A stretch of 64,000 nt of DNA from Mucilaginibacter lappiensis (GCF_900155965.1 NZ_FTMG01000008.1:250410-314409), one strand, 5' to 3'. Counted from the stretch's first letter, positions 46,261 to 55,942 are shown. Program-made: numbers and translations. Notes: generated from the sequence alone by a model not told the origin.

Positions 46261-47745
46261 ATGAAAACACGTATCATTATAATATTCATAGCAATGGTTG
46301 CGGGATTGGCCTCTTGTAAAAAGCTGGATGTTAATCCACCCGATAAGTTATCAACAAATGTATTTTGGAAATCGCCAACTGATGCCGATCTGGCGCTCAA
46401 CGGCCTTTATGGAACCCTATATGCTCAAAGCGGTCAAATAAGCGAATATGCCCCTATGTGGTGGGAAAACTTCAGCGATAATTCTTACAGTCAAAATAAC
46501 CAGGGAGGTGCGCAGCAATCGTTAATTGCGGGGCTTACACCAAATATAGGCGGCTTTGTAACCGATCCTGGCAATAGCCTGTATGTAAATGCTTATATCA
46601 GCATAGCGGCTACCAATAGCTTTCTGGCTAATGTGGGTAAGGTATTATCGGGCGATAAACTTAACCAATATAAAGGCGAGGCGTATTTTATCAGGGCCTT
46701 TAACTACTTTTTGCTGGCCGAAACCTATGGTAATGTACCCATAGTAACCGCTGATCCGGTAACGGTTGATATTAAGGCCCAGGTAAGCAAATCATCACGT
46801 GCAGATGTTCTGAAAATGATTGAAAGCGATCTTGACCAAGCTATAACCTCCCTGCCCGATGCCAAATATGCTGGCCATGCAGTTAAAGCATCGGCCCAAG
46901 GTATTAAGGTAAGGGTGTTGTTATTTGAGAAAAAATATGCTGATGCTGCTGCATTGGCAAAAAACATTATTGATGGTGGCAAATTCTCGTTAAACAGCAA
47001 CTACGCCTCCAACTTTTATAAGCCCGATCAAAGCAGCAGTCCCGAAATCATGTTCTCGGTACAGTTTCAGGCACCCGCGGTTGCGCACCCTTTTGCTATT
47101 ACAATAGCCATTATTGGTTCTGGTTATAAGGATTTGCAGGGTACACAGGATATGATCAATGAGTATGAACCAAATGACCCGCGTAAAACTATGACCTTTT
47201 TTTTTCCCGGCGATACGCCTGCGCAAGGTTGGCCATATCCCAATACCGTGGGTACACCAGGCGTGAACAACTGGACGGTAGGTTTTTACCCTGGAAAAAA
47301 ATGGCTCGATCCTAAGAATGTTAATCCGCAGCCGGGTATGTTGGATGATCAGGATTATGTTTGGCTACGATATGCCGACATCAAACTAATGTATGCCGAA
47401 GCACAAAATGAAGTTGCTGGTCCCGATGCCAGTGTCTATCAACAGGTAAATGAAGTGCGTGCCCGGCCGGGCGTTAATATGCCGGCTTTACCAACCAATC
47501 TGAGTCAGGCAGATATGCGCACTCGCATACAACATGAAAGAAGGATAGAGCTTGCATTGGAGGGCTTCCGTTATTTTGATTTGCGCCGCTGGGGTATTGC
47601 CAAACAAAAATTAAATGGTTTTATTCAGAATCCATTAACACCAAACGTGAAAACTGTTTACAAAGACAATTATGACTTTTGGCCACTACCCCAAACCGAG
47701 ATCGATCGTAATAAACCAGCTTTGGTACAAAATGATGGTTATTAA
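46261..47745 (+). CDS. SusD/RagB-family nutrient-binding lipoprotein
   Basis: 494 residues with lipobox LASC after MKTRIIIIFIAMVAG. Family features: VNPPDKLSTNVFWKSPTDAD, GEAYFIRAFNYFLLAETYGN, VWLRYADIKLMYAEAQNEVA and the C-terminal HERRIELALEGFRYFDLRRW, all strong SusD (RagB) signatures. It starts 17 bases after the SusC stop. No glycosidase, peptidase or other enzyme follows, so the nutrient cannot be inferred from neighbours. Confidence 0.96.
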   Translation: MKTRIIIIFIAMVAGLASCKKLDVNPPDKLSTNVFWKSPTDADLALNGLYGTLYAQSGQISEYAPMWWENFSDNSYSQNNQGGAQQSLIAGLTPNIGGFVTDPGNSLYVNAYISIAATNSFLANVGKVLSGDKLNQYKGEAYFIRAFNYFLLAETYGNVPIVTADPVTVDIKAQVSKSSRADVLKMIESDLDQAITSLPDAKYAGHAVKASAQGIKVRVLLFEKKYADAAALAKNIIDGGKFSLNSNYASNFYKPDQSSSPEIMFSVQFQAPAVAHPFAITIAIIGSGYKDLQGTQDMINEYEPNDPRKTMTFFFPGDTPAQGWPYPNTVGTPGVNNWTVGFYPGKKWLDPKNVNPQPGMLDDQDYVWLRYADIKLMYAEAQNEVAGPDASVYQQVNEVRARPGVNMPALPTNLSQADMRTRIQHERRIELALEGFRYFDLRRWGIAKQKLNGFIQNPLTPNVKTVYKDNYDFWPLPQTEIDRNKPALVQNDGY

Positions 47746-47770
47746 TCATAACACCTAAACTTATATATTG

Positions 47771-47806
47771 CTAATGCGCCCCCAATTGAGGGCGCATTAG
47801 CTTTTT
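47771..47806 (+). terminator. Intrinsic terminator after susD
   Basis: Perfect 11-bp arms CTAATGCGCCC and GGGCGCATTAG with an 8-base loop, followed directly by CTTTTT, 25 bases after the susD stop. Confidence 0.88.
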
Positions 47807-47883
47807 ACCCGGAAAGGGAATTATCAACATTATTTTTAATTTACTTACCTGTCCAACAACAAGCTTTCATATCCCATAAATTT

Positions 47884-48018
47884 TGCCCCACTGTTTTAAT
47901 ATGGAAAGCAAGAAAACTATTTATCATTGGTAAGATACAATTTGATGATTTTAGCAATGTAAAAAAGAAGTATCAAGCAATATCGGATGGTTTGAAAAAT
48001 GAATTAGAAAAGGATTAA
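47884..48018 (+). pseudogene. C-terminal fragment resembling a site-specific serine recombinase
   Basis: A plus-strand frame without start reads WKARKLFIIGKIQFDDF and SNVKKKYQAISDGLKNELE and ends at TAA 48016-48018. The charged coiled-coil pattern and the G-K/E-I-x-x-x-D-F core resemble the C-terminal coiled-coil of Bacteroidota large serine recombinases (EIDxxDYxxIKxE). Only this tail is present, so it would be a relic of a mobile element. Confidence 0.35.
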
Positions 48019-48214
48019 AAAATTGGGAATGATTATTTAGCTGATAAAGCACGATAAACTGTCTCTTTTAACTGTAAAAATTCTGTTCAATAACCAGAAT
48101 CCATTATGAAAAATAATTTAATCGTATAAAAAACGGAGAGACAACTTCTAAAAGTAATTGTTTCGGTTTAGTGTTTACAATTGCTAAAATGTCGAACCAA
48201 TTTTTCTGAAGGGA

Positions 48215-49534
48215 TTATCTTAACTCTACTATAGATCTCATATGACTGAAAGTCTGGAAACTATATTGTCCGTGATACTTACCCATTCCCGAAGTCCCTA
48301 CACCACCAAAGGGTAAAAAATGGATTCCTACATGTATCAATGTACTGTTGATTTCGGCATCACCACTCGTCGTCTTGCTTAAAACATCTTCTGCAAAATC
48401 TTTATCCTCAGAGAATACATATAATGCTAAGGGCTTAGGCCGGGAATTGATCTCATCAAGAACCGTATCAACGTCAGAGTAGGTCAGAATTGGAAGAATT
48501 GGCCCAAATATCTCCTGTTGCATTACTGCGTCCTGCCAAACAATATTATCCATTATTGTCGCCTCAAAATAACGGGTTTCCAGATCATACCTGCCACCAT
48601 AAACTACTTTTTCTTTCACTGCATCCAAATAACCCGCCAGATTCATCACCTGTTGCTGTGAAACAATCTTGCCAATCTTGCCCAATGAATTACCATCGTA
48701 GGTCTTCTGGAGATGAATCTTAAACCTCTGAATCAACTCCTCTTTTACCGATTCGTGTACATAAAGGTAATCAGGGGCTACACAGGTTTGGCCACAGTTC
48801 ATCCATTTACCCCTTGCGATCCTTTCAACTGCCTTGTCAAGGTTGGCATCCTTATGCACAATGGTCGGCGATTTTCCACCCAGTTCCAGTGTCAGTGGAA
48901 TTAACTGCTCGGCGGCAGCCCTCATAACGATCTTTCCCACGTTAGGGCTTCCTGTAAAGAAGATATAGTCAAATTTAAAGCTCAACAAAAGCGTATTTTC
49001 CTCGATTGAGCCCTGTATAACCGATACATAGTTAGGAGGAAATGCATCCTTCACTATCTTTTCGATAACGGCAGCGACGCTTGGCGTATTCTCCGATGGC
49101 TTAATGATGGCGGTATTTCCACCCATTATAGCGCCCAATAAAGGACTAAATGTCAATTGAATAGGATAGTTGAAGGGACCTACAATATAGCTAACTCCAT
49201 ACGGCTGAAAGGTTACCTTACTTACAATTTCAGCACCTGTGGCATGTTGCTTTGAAGGCATTTCAATGGGTTTAGCCCAGCTTTCAAGGTTTTCAAGACA
49301 ATAATCCAGTTCATCCAAAACTAATTTTATTTCAGCATACTCAGTCTCTGGTCTGCTTTTTCCCAAATCTGTAAACATGGCATCGCAAATCGCATCATTA
49401 TGCGCTATAAACGATTTTTTTAAATTCGCCAGCTGCTGAATTCTGAAATCAACTGATTGGGTCTTCCGTGTTGCAAAGAACTTTTTTTGGCTTTGGAATA
49501 CGTCTGTTATATACTCTTTTTGATTTGTATCCAT
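48215..49534 (-). CDS. Aldehyde dehydrogenase family protein (class 3-like)
   Basis: 439 residues from ATG 49534 (MDTNQKEYITDVFQSQKKFF); a longer frame to 49612 adds untypical residues. Key motifs: FTGSPNVGKIV (NAD(P) binding), LTLELGGKSP with the general-base Glu, GQTCVAPDYLY with the catalytic Cys, and EIFGPILPIL. The ~440-residue length and missing N-terminal extension fit class 3 ALDHs, which oxidise fatty or aromatic aldehydes. It stands alone, without obvious operon partners. Confidence 0.93.
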   Translation of the reverse strand: MDTNQKEYITDVFQSQKKFFATRKTQSVDFRIQQLANLKKSFIAHNDAICDAMFTDLGKSRPETEYAEIKLVLDELDYCLENLESWAKPIEMPSKQHATGAEIVSKVTFQPYGVSYIVGPFNYPIQLTFSPLLGAIMGGNTAIIKPSENTPSVAAVIEKIVKDAFPPNYVSVIQGSIEENTLLLSFKFDYIFFTGSPNVGKIVMRAAAEQLIPLTLELGGKSPTIVHKDANLDKAVERIARGKWMNCGQTCVAPDYLYVHESVKEELIQRFKIHLQKTYDGNSLGKIGKIVSQQQVMNLAGYLDAVKEKVVYGGRYDLETRYFEATIMDNIVWQDAVMQQEIFGPILPILTYSDVDTVLDEINSRPKPLALYVFSEDKDFAEDVLSKTTSGDAEINSTLIHVGIHFLPFGGVGTSGMGKYHGQYSFQTFSHMRSIVELR

Positions 49535-49684
49535 TTCTGTTTTCTGGCTTAAACTATTTGATATTTGAGAATACTCAGATAACTCTAAGGTGATAATGAA
49601 CAAGGTCAACAATTAATTACTGCTTTTGTTGCTTGTTAGCATTTTATTTAGTTAAAAGTTTTATCAATTTGTACAGGTCGCCGA

Positions 49685-49835
49685 ATGACTGATCATGAAC
49701 TAATTACTTATTTCGAGAATAAAGAATTACCTGAAACCTACGCCCTGACCGTGCCTGTACACACCCTGTATTAAGAAATATCAAAAGCATTATTGTCAAT
49801 TCGGCACGGGCAAATTTAGGAGCTTCGCTGTTGTG
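49685..49835 (+). pseudogene. Frameshifted small gene resembling DUF6965
   Basis: ATG 49685 begins MTDHELITYFENKELPET, then one frameshift near 49740 continues as LRPDRACTHPVLRNIKSIIV and NSARANLG before a TGA. This matches my recollection of the small DUF6965 family (ELPxxLRxDRxT...V). The break makes it a pseudogene unless it is a sequencing error. Confidence 0.4.
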
Positions 49836-49886
49836 ATAATTGTTCCGGGAAGGGGTGCTGTTTAACCGGTGATTTTTTCTTAATCT

Positions 49887-50042
49887 GAAAGATTTCAGGA
49901 CGCAAGTATTGAAAGTAACTTGATTGATGGCGATATACCTATTGGCGAGATCATGATTGGAAGTTCCGATGGCATCGATCACCTGGTGCCGGAAATGCAG
50001 GATAAACAATTCTGTTACACTTTGATCATGTTAAACAGTTGA
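49887..50042 (+). pseudogene. Coding-like 3' remnant, unknown family
   Basis: A 51-codon plus-strand frame without a start reads SNLIDGDIPIGEIMIGSSDG then IDHLVPEMQDKQFCYTLIML and ends in TGA. The composition is protein-like and there is no overlap with a real gene. It is probably the end of a degraded gene in the same debris field. Confidence 0.35.
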
Positions 50043-50168
50043 GTAATCAGGCGTGCTTTTGTTGAAAATTATAATTATAATAACTTATTTTTAGTAATTC
50101 TCGAACTCTTTTTTTTCTCGAAATTCAATATAATAGCTTGTTAATACGAATGTTATAGGGAAAAATAG

Positions 50169-50196
50169 AGAAGACGTTCTTTGTAGAACGCCTTCT
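50169..50196 (-). terminator. Intrinsic terminator for the minus-strand Cus operon
   Basis: On the minus strand AGAAGGCGTTCT and AGAACGTCTTCT (one mismatch, 4-base loop) are followed by CTATTTTT. It lies ~90 bases beyond the stop of the last adaptor gene, after dispersed element copy C. Confidence 0.75.
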
Positions 50197-50283
50197 TAAG
50201 TGACCTTGCGACCGCAATTTTCGAATACCCTTATGGAGGATTTGAAAAAAATGGCTTCTATAAATGATGTATTGGTGAATTAG
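50194..50283. repeat. Dispersed element, copy C
   Basis: Matches copies A, B and D from TTAAGTGACCTTGCGACCGC through TTATGGAGGATTTGAAAAAA. The plus-strand frame reads VTLRPQFSNTLMEDLKKMAS, then a short tail and stop at 50281-50283, 3 bases from the 3' end of the minus-strand adaptor gene. Together with the hairpin at 50169 it forms the 3' region of the Cus operon transcript. Confidence 0.8.
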
Positions 50284-50286
50284 CGA

Positions 50287-51537
50287 TTACATTTTCATAT
50301 CAGCCATATTGTCTCCACCGTTCTTAAATATCGCCTCACTATTTAACAAATAAGCCCCGTTGGTGACCACTATGTCTCCAGCGTTTAAACCAGAAAGAAC
50401 AGGTACATAGCTCTGATTGCTATTACCTGGTTTTATCATCCTGGATGAAAAGCTGCCGTCGGGATTTTTGACCCATACCTGGCTACCTTTTCCATCGATT
50501 AAAATAGCAGAAACAGGTACAGCTAAAGCACGGCTGCTACCATTGCCAATAGAAATATATGCCAGCATCCCGGGTCTAATCAGGCCTTGTGGATTAGTGA
50601 TACTAATCCTGATTAAATTAACTTTGGAGGCATTCGACAATTCGGGATTGATAAATTCAACTTTGCCATTAATGATTTGTCCGCCTAAATCAGGAAAGGA
50701 TACGCTTACCCGGTCATTTTCTTTATAACTGTTTGTTTCACTGGCATACAGCTGGGCTTCTACCCATAAGCTGTTTAGAGCTTGTGTTTTTAATACAGAC
50801 ATCCCTTCGGTGACGTAATCTCCTTCATGTACCAGTATTTCACTAACGGTTCCAGCGACTTTACTCAATATTGTTGTCGTTGCAGATACTTTTCCGGATG
50901 CTGCGATATTCCTGATCTGTGCCGGAAATAAGCCCCAAAGTTGTAGTTTGTTTTCGGCAGCACTGATAAGCTGCTGGTAATCCACATCCGGGTTATGCAG
51001 TATTTTTTCCTGCTGCCTGGCCAGCAAATATTCTTTTTCAGCTTCCTGCAGATCTTCACTGTAAATGGAATAAACGGGCTGTCCCATGGCTATTTTTTCA
51101 CCCGTAGTTCTGACAAACAATTGCTGCACCCGACCTGGTATCCTTGCGCTCAGCTCTTCCGATTTATTATCGTCGGTGGTTACTGTTCCGGTCAACGTTT
51201 TTTCGCTGCCTACATTTTCTTCCTTAACCGTATCCGTTCGTATGCCTGCCAATTGAATCTGTGTGGCTGTCAGCCTGATCTTATTTTCGGACATATCCAT
51301 ACCATTCCCGCTCATTTCCACTTTGATCAGTTTCATGCCACAGATCGGGCAGTTACCCGGATGATCTTCATGGATCTGGGGATGCATGGAACAGGTATAA
51401 TAAGCTTTGCTTATTGCCTTAGCAGCGGTAGCTTTCGGTTTTTGCGTACATGCTGTAAAAAGTACAGCTGTTAATATCATAAAGGATAGGAGCGCAGCTG
51501 CGCTCAATACCCAGAAACGTTTCTTTATATTAATCAT
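50287..51537 (-). CDS. CusB-like RND metal-efflux adaptor with heavy-metal-binding domain (second adaptor)
   Basis: 416 residues; the ATG at 51537 overlaps the stop of the preceding adaptor gene by 8 bases (ATGATTAA), showing translational coupling. Residues ~45-75 form a heavy-metal-binding domain (YYTCSMHPQIHEDHPG, CPICGMKL) that presents Cys, Met and His ligands. Adaptor features follow: ARIPGRVQQLFVRTTGEKIA (lipoyl half), LHEGDY-like second half (ILVHEGDYVTEGMSVL) and the barrel domain (VSFPDLGGQIINGKVEFINP). N-terminal hydrophobic helix with VLFTAC-type lipobox. Last gene of the operon. Confidence 0.9.
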   Translation of the reverse strand: MINIKKRFWVLSAAALLSFMILTAVLFTACTQKPKATAAKAISKAYYTCSMHPQIHEDHPGNCPICGMKLIKVEMSGNGMDMSENKIRLTATQIQLAGIRTDTVKEENVGSEKTLTGTVTTDDNKSEELSARIPGRVQQLFVRTTGEKIAMGQPVYSIYSEDLQEAEKEYLLARQQEKILHNPDVDYQQLISAAENKLQLWGLFPAQIRNIAASGKVSATTTILSKVAGTVSEILVHEGDYVTEGMSVLKTQALNSLWVEAQLYASETNSYKENDRVSVSFPDLGGQIINGKVEFINPELSNASKVNLIRISITNPQGLIRPGMLAYISIGNGSSRALAVPVSAILIDGKGSQVWVKNPDGSFSSRMIKPGNSNQSYVPVLSGLNAGDIVVTNGAYLLNSEAIFKNGGDNMADMKM

Positions 51538-52786
51538 GACCTTGCGTTTTAATAAAGCTTTCACTATCTGTTAAATATTGGGCATTGGATGCCAGGCTGT
51601 CCGTCACGGATAAACCTTTTGTAATTTGTATTTCGTTATTATAAATAATGCCGGTACTTACCTGATGAGCCTCGTAGGACGCACCGTTTTTTAACCAGGC
51701 AATTTTGGTCTGCCCCAAATCAACCAGCGCAGATCGGGGGACCCATAAACCGCTTGCGCCGCCGGTTTGTATAGTCGCTTTGACAATACTGTTCACTTTT
51801 AGTTCATGATTCATATTATCGATATAAACCCTGATGCTGGTTGTTTTATCGCCTTCCTGTAAAGTCGGCTCTATAAAATTAACCTTACCCGTAATGGTCT
51901 TACCTGGCAGATCCGGCAGCGTGATCGCAACTGTCTGGTTTAATTTTAATCCAAAAATAGCTGAGCGATCAATTTTAATGATAGCCCAAAGCCTATGCGG
52001 GTCTACCACATTAAACAAATTCTGTCCTTTTTCAACATACATGCCTTCTTTGATGGATAGCGGCAGGTTAGTTGCAAAATCGGACTGCGCTGATGTTTGG
52101 GCTGCGCTTGCCATCTGGCTATGCGGCATATCATGTACATGCCCATCATAAGCGCTATATACAGACAGTCTATAAAAAGCTCTCCCAGTTTTAACAACCT
52201 GGTTAACCTGTTCAGATGTCATGCCCAGTAGTAATAATTTCTGTCTTGCTGCATTAATTAACCCGACCTCTTGTACAGAGTTTTTTGTCAGGTAGATCAA
52301 GTCTTGCTGAGCGGTAACCATATCAGGGCTATAGATATCGAAGATACGCTGACCCCGATGGATTTCCTGGAAGGTATATTTGATATACAGTTTTTCGATA
52401 CGACCGGAAAAACGCGAAGCGATATTGTTAAACGTGCGTGTATCAAAGTCAAGGTAACCCTGGGCTGAGACCGCTGTTGGTACTTCCTTTTCTTTGGGTA
52501 CAATAGTTTTGATTGTTGATAGCACCGAAGAATTAACCGATTGCAAAACGGTATTCAAGTTGATACCTGAGCCCTCACTGACCTGACCTGATTTCTTTAC
52601 CAGCGTCATACCGCAAATGGGGCAACTGCCGGGATGGTCTTCCAATATCTGCGGGTGCATCGGGCAGGTATATTTAACATTAGTTTTGACCTGCACTTTA
52701 GCTGCTTTCTGTTTTTGATCAGAACAGGAGGCAAACAGTAACAAGCCCGACAGTAAACTGATCATTATGATTTTAATATTTTTCAT
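51530..52786 (-). CDS. CusB-like RND metal-efflux adaptor with heavy-metal-binding domain (first adaptor)
   Basis: 418 residues, lipoprotein (LFASC). The heavy-metal-binding domain at ~38-66 reads KYTCPMHPQILEDHPG...CPICGMTL. The adaptor core includes ASRFSGRIEKLYIKYTFQEI, KEGMYVEKGQNLFNV and ITLPDLPGKTITGKVNFIEP. CusB-type adaptors take Cu(I)/Ag(I) or related metals and hand them to CusA. It overlaps the upstream TolC gene by 4 bases and the downstream adaptor by 8, so all three are co-translated. Two consecutive adaptors in one system are unusual. Confidence 0.9.
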   Translation of the reverse strand: MKNIKIIMISLLSGLLLFASCSDQKQKAAKVQVKTNVKYTCPMHPQILEDHPGSCPICGMTLVKKSGQVSEGSGINLNTVLQSVNSSVLSTIKTIVPKEKEVPTAVSAQGYLDFDTRTFNNIASRFSGRIEKLYIKYTFQEIHRGQRIFDIYSPDMVTAQQDLIYLTKNSVQEVGLINAARQKLLLLGMTSEQVNQVVKTGRAFYRLSVYSAYDGHVHDMPHSQMASAAQTSAQSDFATNLPLSIKEGMYVEKGQNLFNVVDPHRLWAIIKIDRSAIFGLKLNQTVAITLPDLPGKTITGKVNFIEPTLQEGDKTTSIRVYIDNMNHELKVNSIVKATIQTGGASGLWVPRSALVDLGQTKIAWLKNGASYEAHQVSTGIIYNNEIQITKGLSVTDSLASNAQYLTDSESFIKTQGHD

Positions 52787-54045
52787 TTGTTGTGATTGTT
52801 TAATGTCAGTGCAGTGGTTTCATTTTCACGTTCATAAGCCACCTGTAAGGTTAAAAGCTCCTGCAAACGGTCTAAAGCGCTCATTCTTGACATTTGCAGG
52901 TCTTTAATTACAATTAATACGGATGGCAGGTCGCCTGTATTCTGATCATAGGCCAATAATGCTGTTTTATAACCATTTTGTAAGGCAGGAATGATGTTTT
53001 GCTGATAGTTGCTGATCTGCTTTTTCTTGCTGCCCATATCCGTTCTTATACTGGCCAGTTGCCCCTGGGCCTGGTTAAGCGCATCCATTTTCCGCTGTTG
53101 TAATTCTTCTACTTCGTAGCGAATACCTTTAAGATTAGCCTTATATTCTTTAGATGCCCATGGAACGATAGGTATCGTGACAGATGCCATTAAGATATAT
53201 TGATTGGCATAACCGCCATAGCTGATCATATGTGCAGCTTGAATCCCAAAATCGGGCTTGCGTTTGCTGTATTCAACCTTTGCGTTTAAAGTTTGTAATT
53301 CAATGTTCCTGTTAATGCTTTTAATATCGCTCCGGGTATTTGCTAATGTCGCGGTATTGGTTAGGGTACTTTCATATTCTCTTAACGTAATCGCAGTATC
53401 CACTGTAAAAGTAGTTTGCTTATCCCTGTTCATCAGCGTATTGAGCATGATGTTCTTTTGGGTGATCTCGGTGTTCAATTGATCACGGATATTGTCCAGC
53501 TCGTATAGATCCGCTTTAGCTTTATAAATATTACTTAGCTTTTCTTTGCCATAGGTCAACCGGATGTTGGCGTCTTTGAGCATATACTCCAACAGGCTTT
53601 GCGAATGCTGCAATAGAGCCAACTTTTTCTCCAGTACTACTCGCTCATAATAATATTGCTTAGCCTGCGCTACCAGTTGATTTTTTAGATAGTTCTTATC
53701 TTCTGCGGTTACTTTGGATATTCCTTTCATGTAATCTTCTTTGGCCTTTAACTTTGCTGGATTAATAAACATTTGTTCGGCCTGGATCATAAATGAACCT
53801 CCGTTGGGGCTAAATTGGTAGGGAACCTGGTACTGGCCCGCACTGATCTTCGGTGCATTCAGGTTTTTTGCCCCGGTTGCGTAAGCGTCCTGTGCGCTGG
53901 CTTTTGCAACTAAAGCCTGCAATGCCGGGTTGTCGGCCACACGCGCAACAACACTATCTAAGGGCAGGCGCTGTATTTGCGCTTTTGCTGACAGGTATGT
54001 AAAACAGGCAAACAGCGTGACTATAAATTGATATTTCGTTTTCAT
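52783..54045 (-). CDS. CusC-like TolC-family outer-membrane protein
   Basis: 420 residues with a signal peptide ending LSAKAQ. It carries the long heptad-like helices of outer-membrane efflux proteins (KLALLQHSQSLLEYMLKDAN, YEVEELQQRKMDALNQAQGQ) and strands such as PDFGIQAAHMISYGGYANQY. It is not a lipoprotein, unlike the OMF of the other RND system in this window. The gene is 4 bases after the CusA C-terminal ORF and overlaps the first adaptor by 4 bases. Confidence 0.88.
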   Translation of the reverse strand: MKTKYQFIVTLFACFTYLSAKAQIQRLPLDSVVARVADNPALQALVAKASAQDAYATGAKNLNAPKISAGQYQVPYQFSPNGGSFMIQAEQMFINPAKLKAKEDYMKGISKVTAEDKNYLKNQLVAQAKQYYYERVVLEKKLALLQHSQSLLEYMLKDANIRLTYGKEKLSNIYKAKADLYELDNIRDQLNTEITQKNIMLNTLMNRDKQTTFTVDTAITLREYESTLTNTATLANTRSDIKSINRNIELQTLNAKVEYSKRKPDFGIQAAHMISYGGYANQYILMASVTIPIVPWASKEYKANLKGIRYEVEELQQRKMDALNQAQGQLASIRTDMGSKKKQISNYQQNIIPALQNGYKTALLAYDQNTGDLPSVLIVIKDLQMSRMSALDRLQELLTLQVAYERENETTALTLNNHNK

Positions 54046-54049
54046 GATT

Positions 54050-55942
54050 TTACTCCTTTACTTCTAATACTTCCAGCTTGCCATATTTTTTCAACTCATA
54101 CTCCTTTACCATCAAAAAGATAAGTGGAGTAACCAGTAAAATATGCGTGGAAGAGGTTAAAACGCCACCGATCATAGGCAATACTATAGGCAGCATCACA
54201 TCACTGCCTGTCCCGTTTGCCCAAAGTACCGGCACTAACCCAAATAGGGCTACGCAAACCGTCATGAGTTTTGGACGTAAGCGTTTCACCGCGCCATTCA
54301 TGACGTAAACCTGCAGGTCTTCTTTGGTGATGTTTTCCTTTGAATTACCTTTTAAGGCTATCAATTGCTGCATGGCATCATTCAAATAGATCACCATCAC
54401 GATGCCTGTTTCTACCGCTATCCCAAACAGGGCGATAAACCCTACGGCTACAGCAACAGATAAATGAACGCCAAAGAAATACACCATATAAGCGCCGCCA
54501 ATCAATGCGAAAGGGATGGAGATGAGGCTAAAAAATGCTTCGCGGATAGAATGAAAGGCAAAATACAAACAGGCAAAAATGATGAGCAGTACGATAGGTA
54601 ATACCAGCTTTAAGGTATGCTCGGCACGGATGAGGTTTTCATACTGCCCGCTCCATTCAATAAAATAACCTTTGGGCAACGATTTGACCATGGTGTTTAA
54701 TCTTTCCTGGGCTTCTTTAACTGTACTGCCCAGGTCCCGGTCACGTACATTGAACAATACCGTCCCCCTTAATAATGCATTTTCCGATTGTACCATTGCA
54801 GGGCCATCACTAATTTTTATATCAGCAACAGATGATAAAGGGATTGGGCCATTGTTAGGGGTTTGCACCAGGGTCCTTTTGATCGCGTCGAGGTTATTAC
54901 GGTAATCCTGTGCCAACCGCGCGTTTACACTAAATCGCTGCCTACCTTCAACGGTAGTGGTCAAATTCATACCGCCTAATGCGCTTTCCACCACCTCATT
55001 CACATCATCTACGTTCAGGCCGTATCTGCCAATAGCATCTTTATTGACCTGTATATCCAGGTATTTGCCACCGGTGATAGGGTCAACATACAGATCCTTT
55101 ACCCCGTTAATGCCTTGCAGTGCCTGTTTCATCTGGCCGGATAAAGCATAGATCGTATCCAGGTTCTGTCCGTAAACTTTTAAACCTACATCGGTACGGA
55201 TACCTGTCGAAAGCATGTTAATCCGGTTGATGATCGGTTGGGTCCAGCCGTTCACCACACCGGGTATCTGTAGTTTGGCGTTCAGTTCATTGATAATATC
55301 TTCTTTTTTTATGTCTTTCCGCCACTCGCTTTTGGGCTTTAACAGGATAATCGTTTCGGTCATGCTGATCGGCGAATTATCGGTAGCGGTATTGGCCCGC
55401 CCTGCTTTACCCAAAACATTTTTTACTTCGGGTACACTTTTAATGATCTTATCCTGTACCTGTAAAAGCTGTTTGGCCTGTGAGTTGGATACATCGGGTT
55501 GTGTTACCGGCATAAACAGGATCGTTCCTTCATCCAAAGGCGGCATAAATTCACTACCTAAACTTAGCAGCAGGGGTATGCTGATCAATAAAGCAACCAG
55601 GTTGATACCGATAGTTGTTTTACGCCAGGTAACGCACCAGTTAAGGATCGGCCGGTATAGTTTTTCTAATGTATTGGTTAGCGGGTTTCGATCGTCTGTT
55701 CTCAATTTTCCTTTCAGGAAAAAAGAGATCAGCACCGGGGCCAGTGTTACCGCAAGGATAGCATCGATAGCCAGTATAAATGTTTTTGTCCAGGCCAGCG
55801 GGCCAAACAATTTACCTTCCTGGCCTTCTAGTAAAAATACGGGCAGAAATGAGGCAACAATAATAAGGGTGGAAAAGAATACACCACGGCCCACCTGCTT
55901 GCAGGAAGCTTCTATAATTTTTATTCGTTCTGCTGTGCTCAT
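54050..55942 (-). CDS. cusA: CusA-type heavy-metal RND permease, C-terminal half (separate ORF)
   Basis: 630 residues starting MSTAERIKIIEASCKQVGRG, corresponding to CusA from just before TM5 to the end. Features: FLPVFLLEGQEGKLFGPLAW, EFMPPLDEGTILFMPVT, GIRTDVGLKVYGQNL, GNGTGSDVMLPIVLPMIGG-like C-terminal repeat (WANGTGSDVMLPI). Its ATG lies in the stop codon of the N-terminal ORF (ATGA), in the -1 frame. Together the halves total ~1055-1070 residues, near a full CusA (~1040). It may be a real two-chain permease, a frameshift mutation or programmed frameshifting. Confidence 0.9.
   Translation of the reverse strand: MSTAERIKIIEASCKQVGRGVFFSTLIIVASFLPVFLLEGQEGKLFGPLAWTKTFILAIDAILAVTLAPVLISFFLKGKLRTDDRNPLTNTLEKLYRPILNWCVTWRKTTIGINLVALLISIPLLLSLGSEFMPPLDEGTILFMPVTQPDVSNSQAKQLLQVQDKIIKSVPEVKNVLGKAGRANTATDNSPISMTETIILLKPKSEWRKDIKKEDIINELNAKLQIPGVVNGWTQPIINRINMLSTGIRTDVGLKVYGQNLDTIYALSGQMKQALQGINGVKDLYVDPITGGKYLDIQVNKDAIGRYGLNVDDVNEVVESALGGMNLTTTVEGRQRFSVNARLAQDYRNNLDAIKRTLVQTPNNGPIPLSSVADIKISDGPAMVQSENALLRGTVLFNVRDRDLGSTVKEAQERLNTMVKSLPKGYFIEWSGQYENLIRAEHTLKLVLPIVLLIIFACLYFAFHSIREAFFSLISIPFALIGGAYMVYFFGVHLSVAVAVGFIALFGIAVETGIVMVIYLNDAMQQLIALKGNSKENITKEDLQVYVMNGAVKRLRPKLMTVCVALFGLVPVLWANGTGSDVMLPIVLPMIGGVLTSSTHILLVTPLIFLMVKEYELKKYGKLEVLEVKE

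Noticed and set aside
50995-51474. 159-codon plus-strand frame opposite the second Cus adaptor
   Set aside because: Antisense to the adaptor; Cys/Phe-rich shadow without family resemblance.
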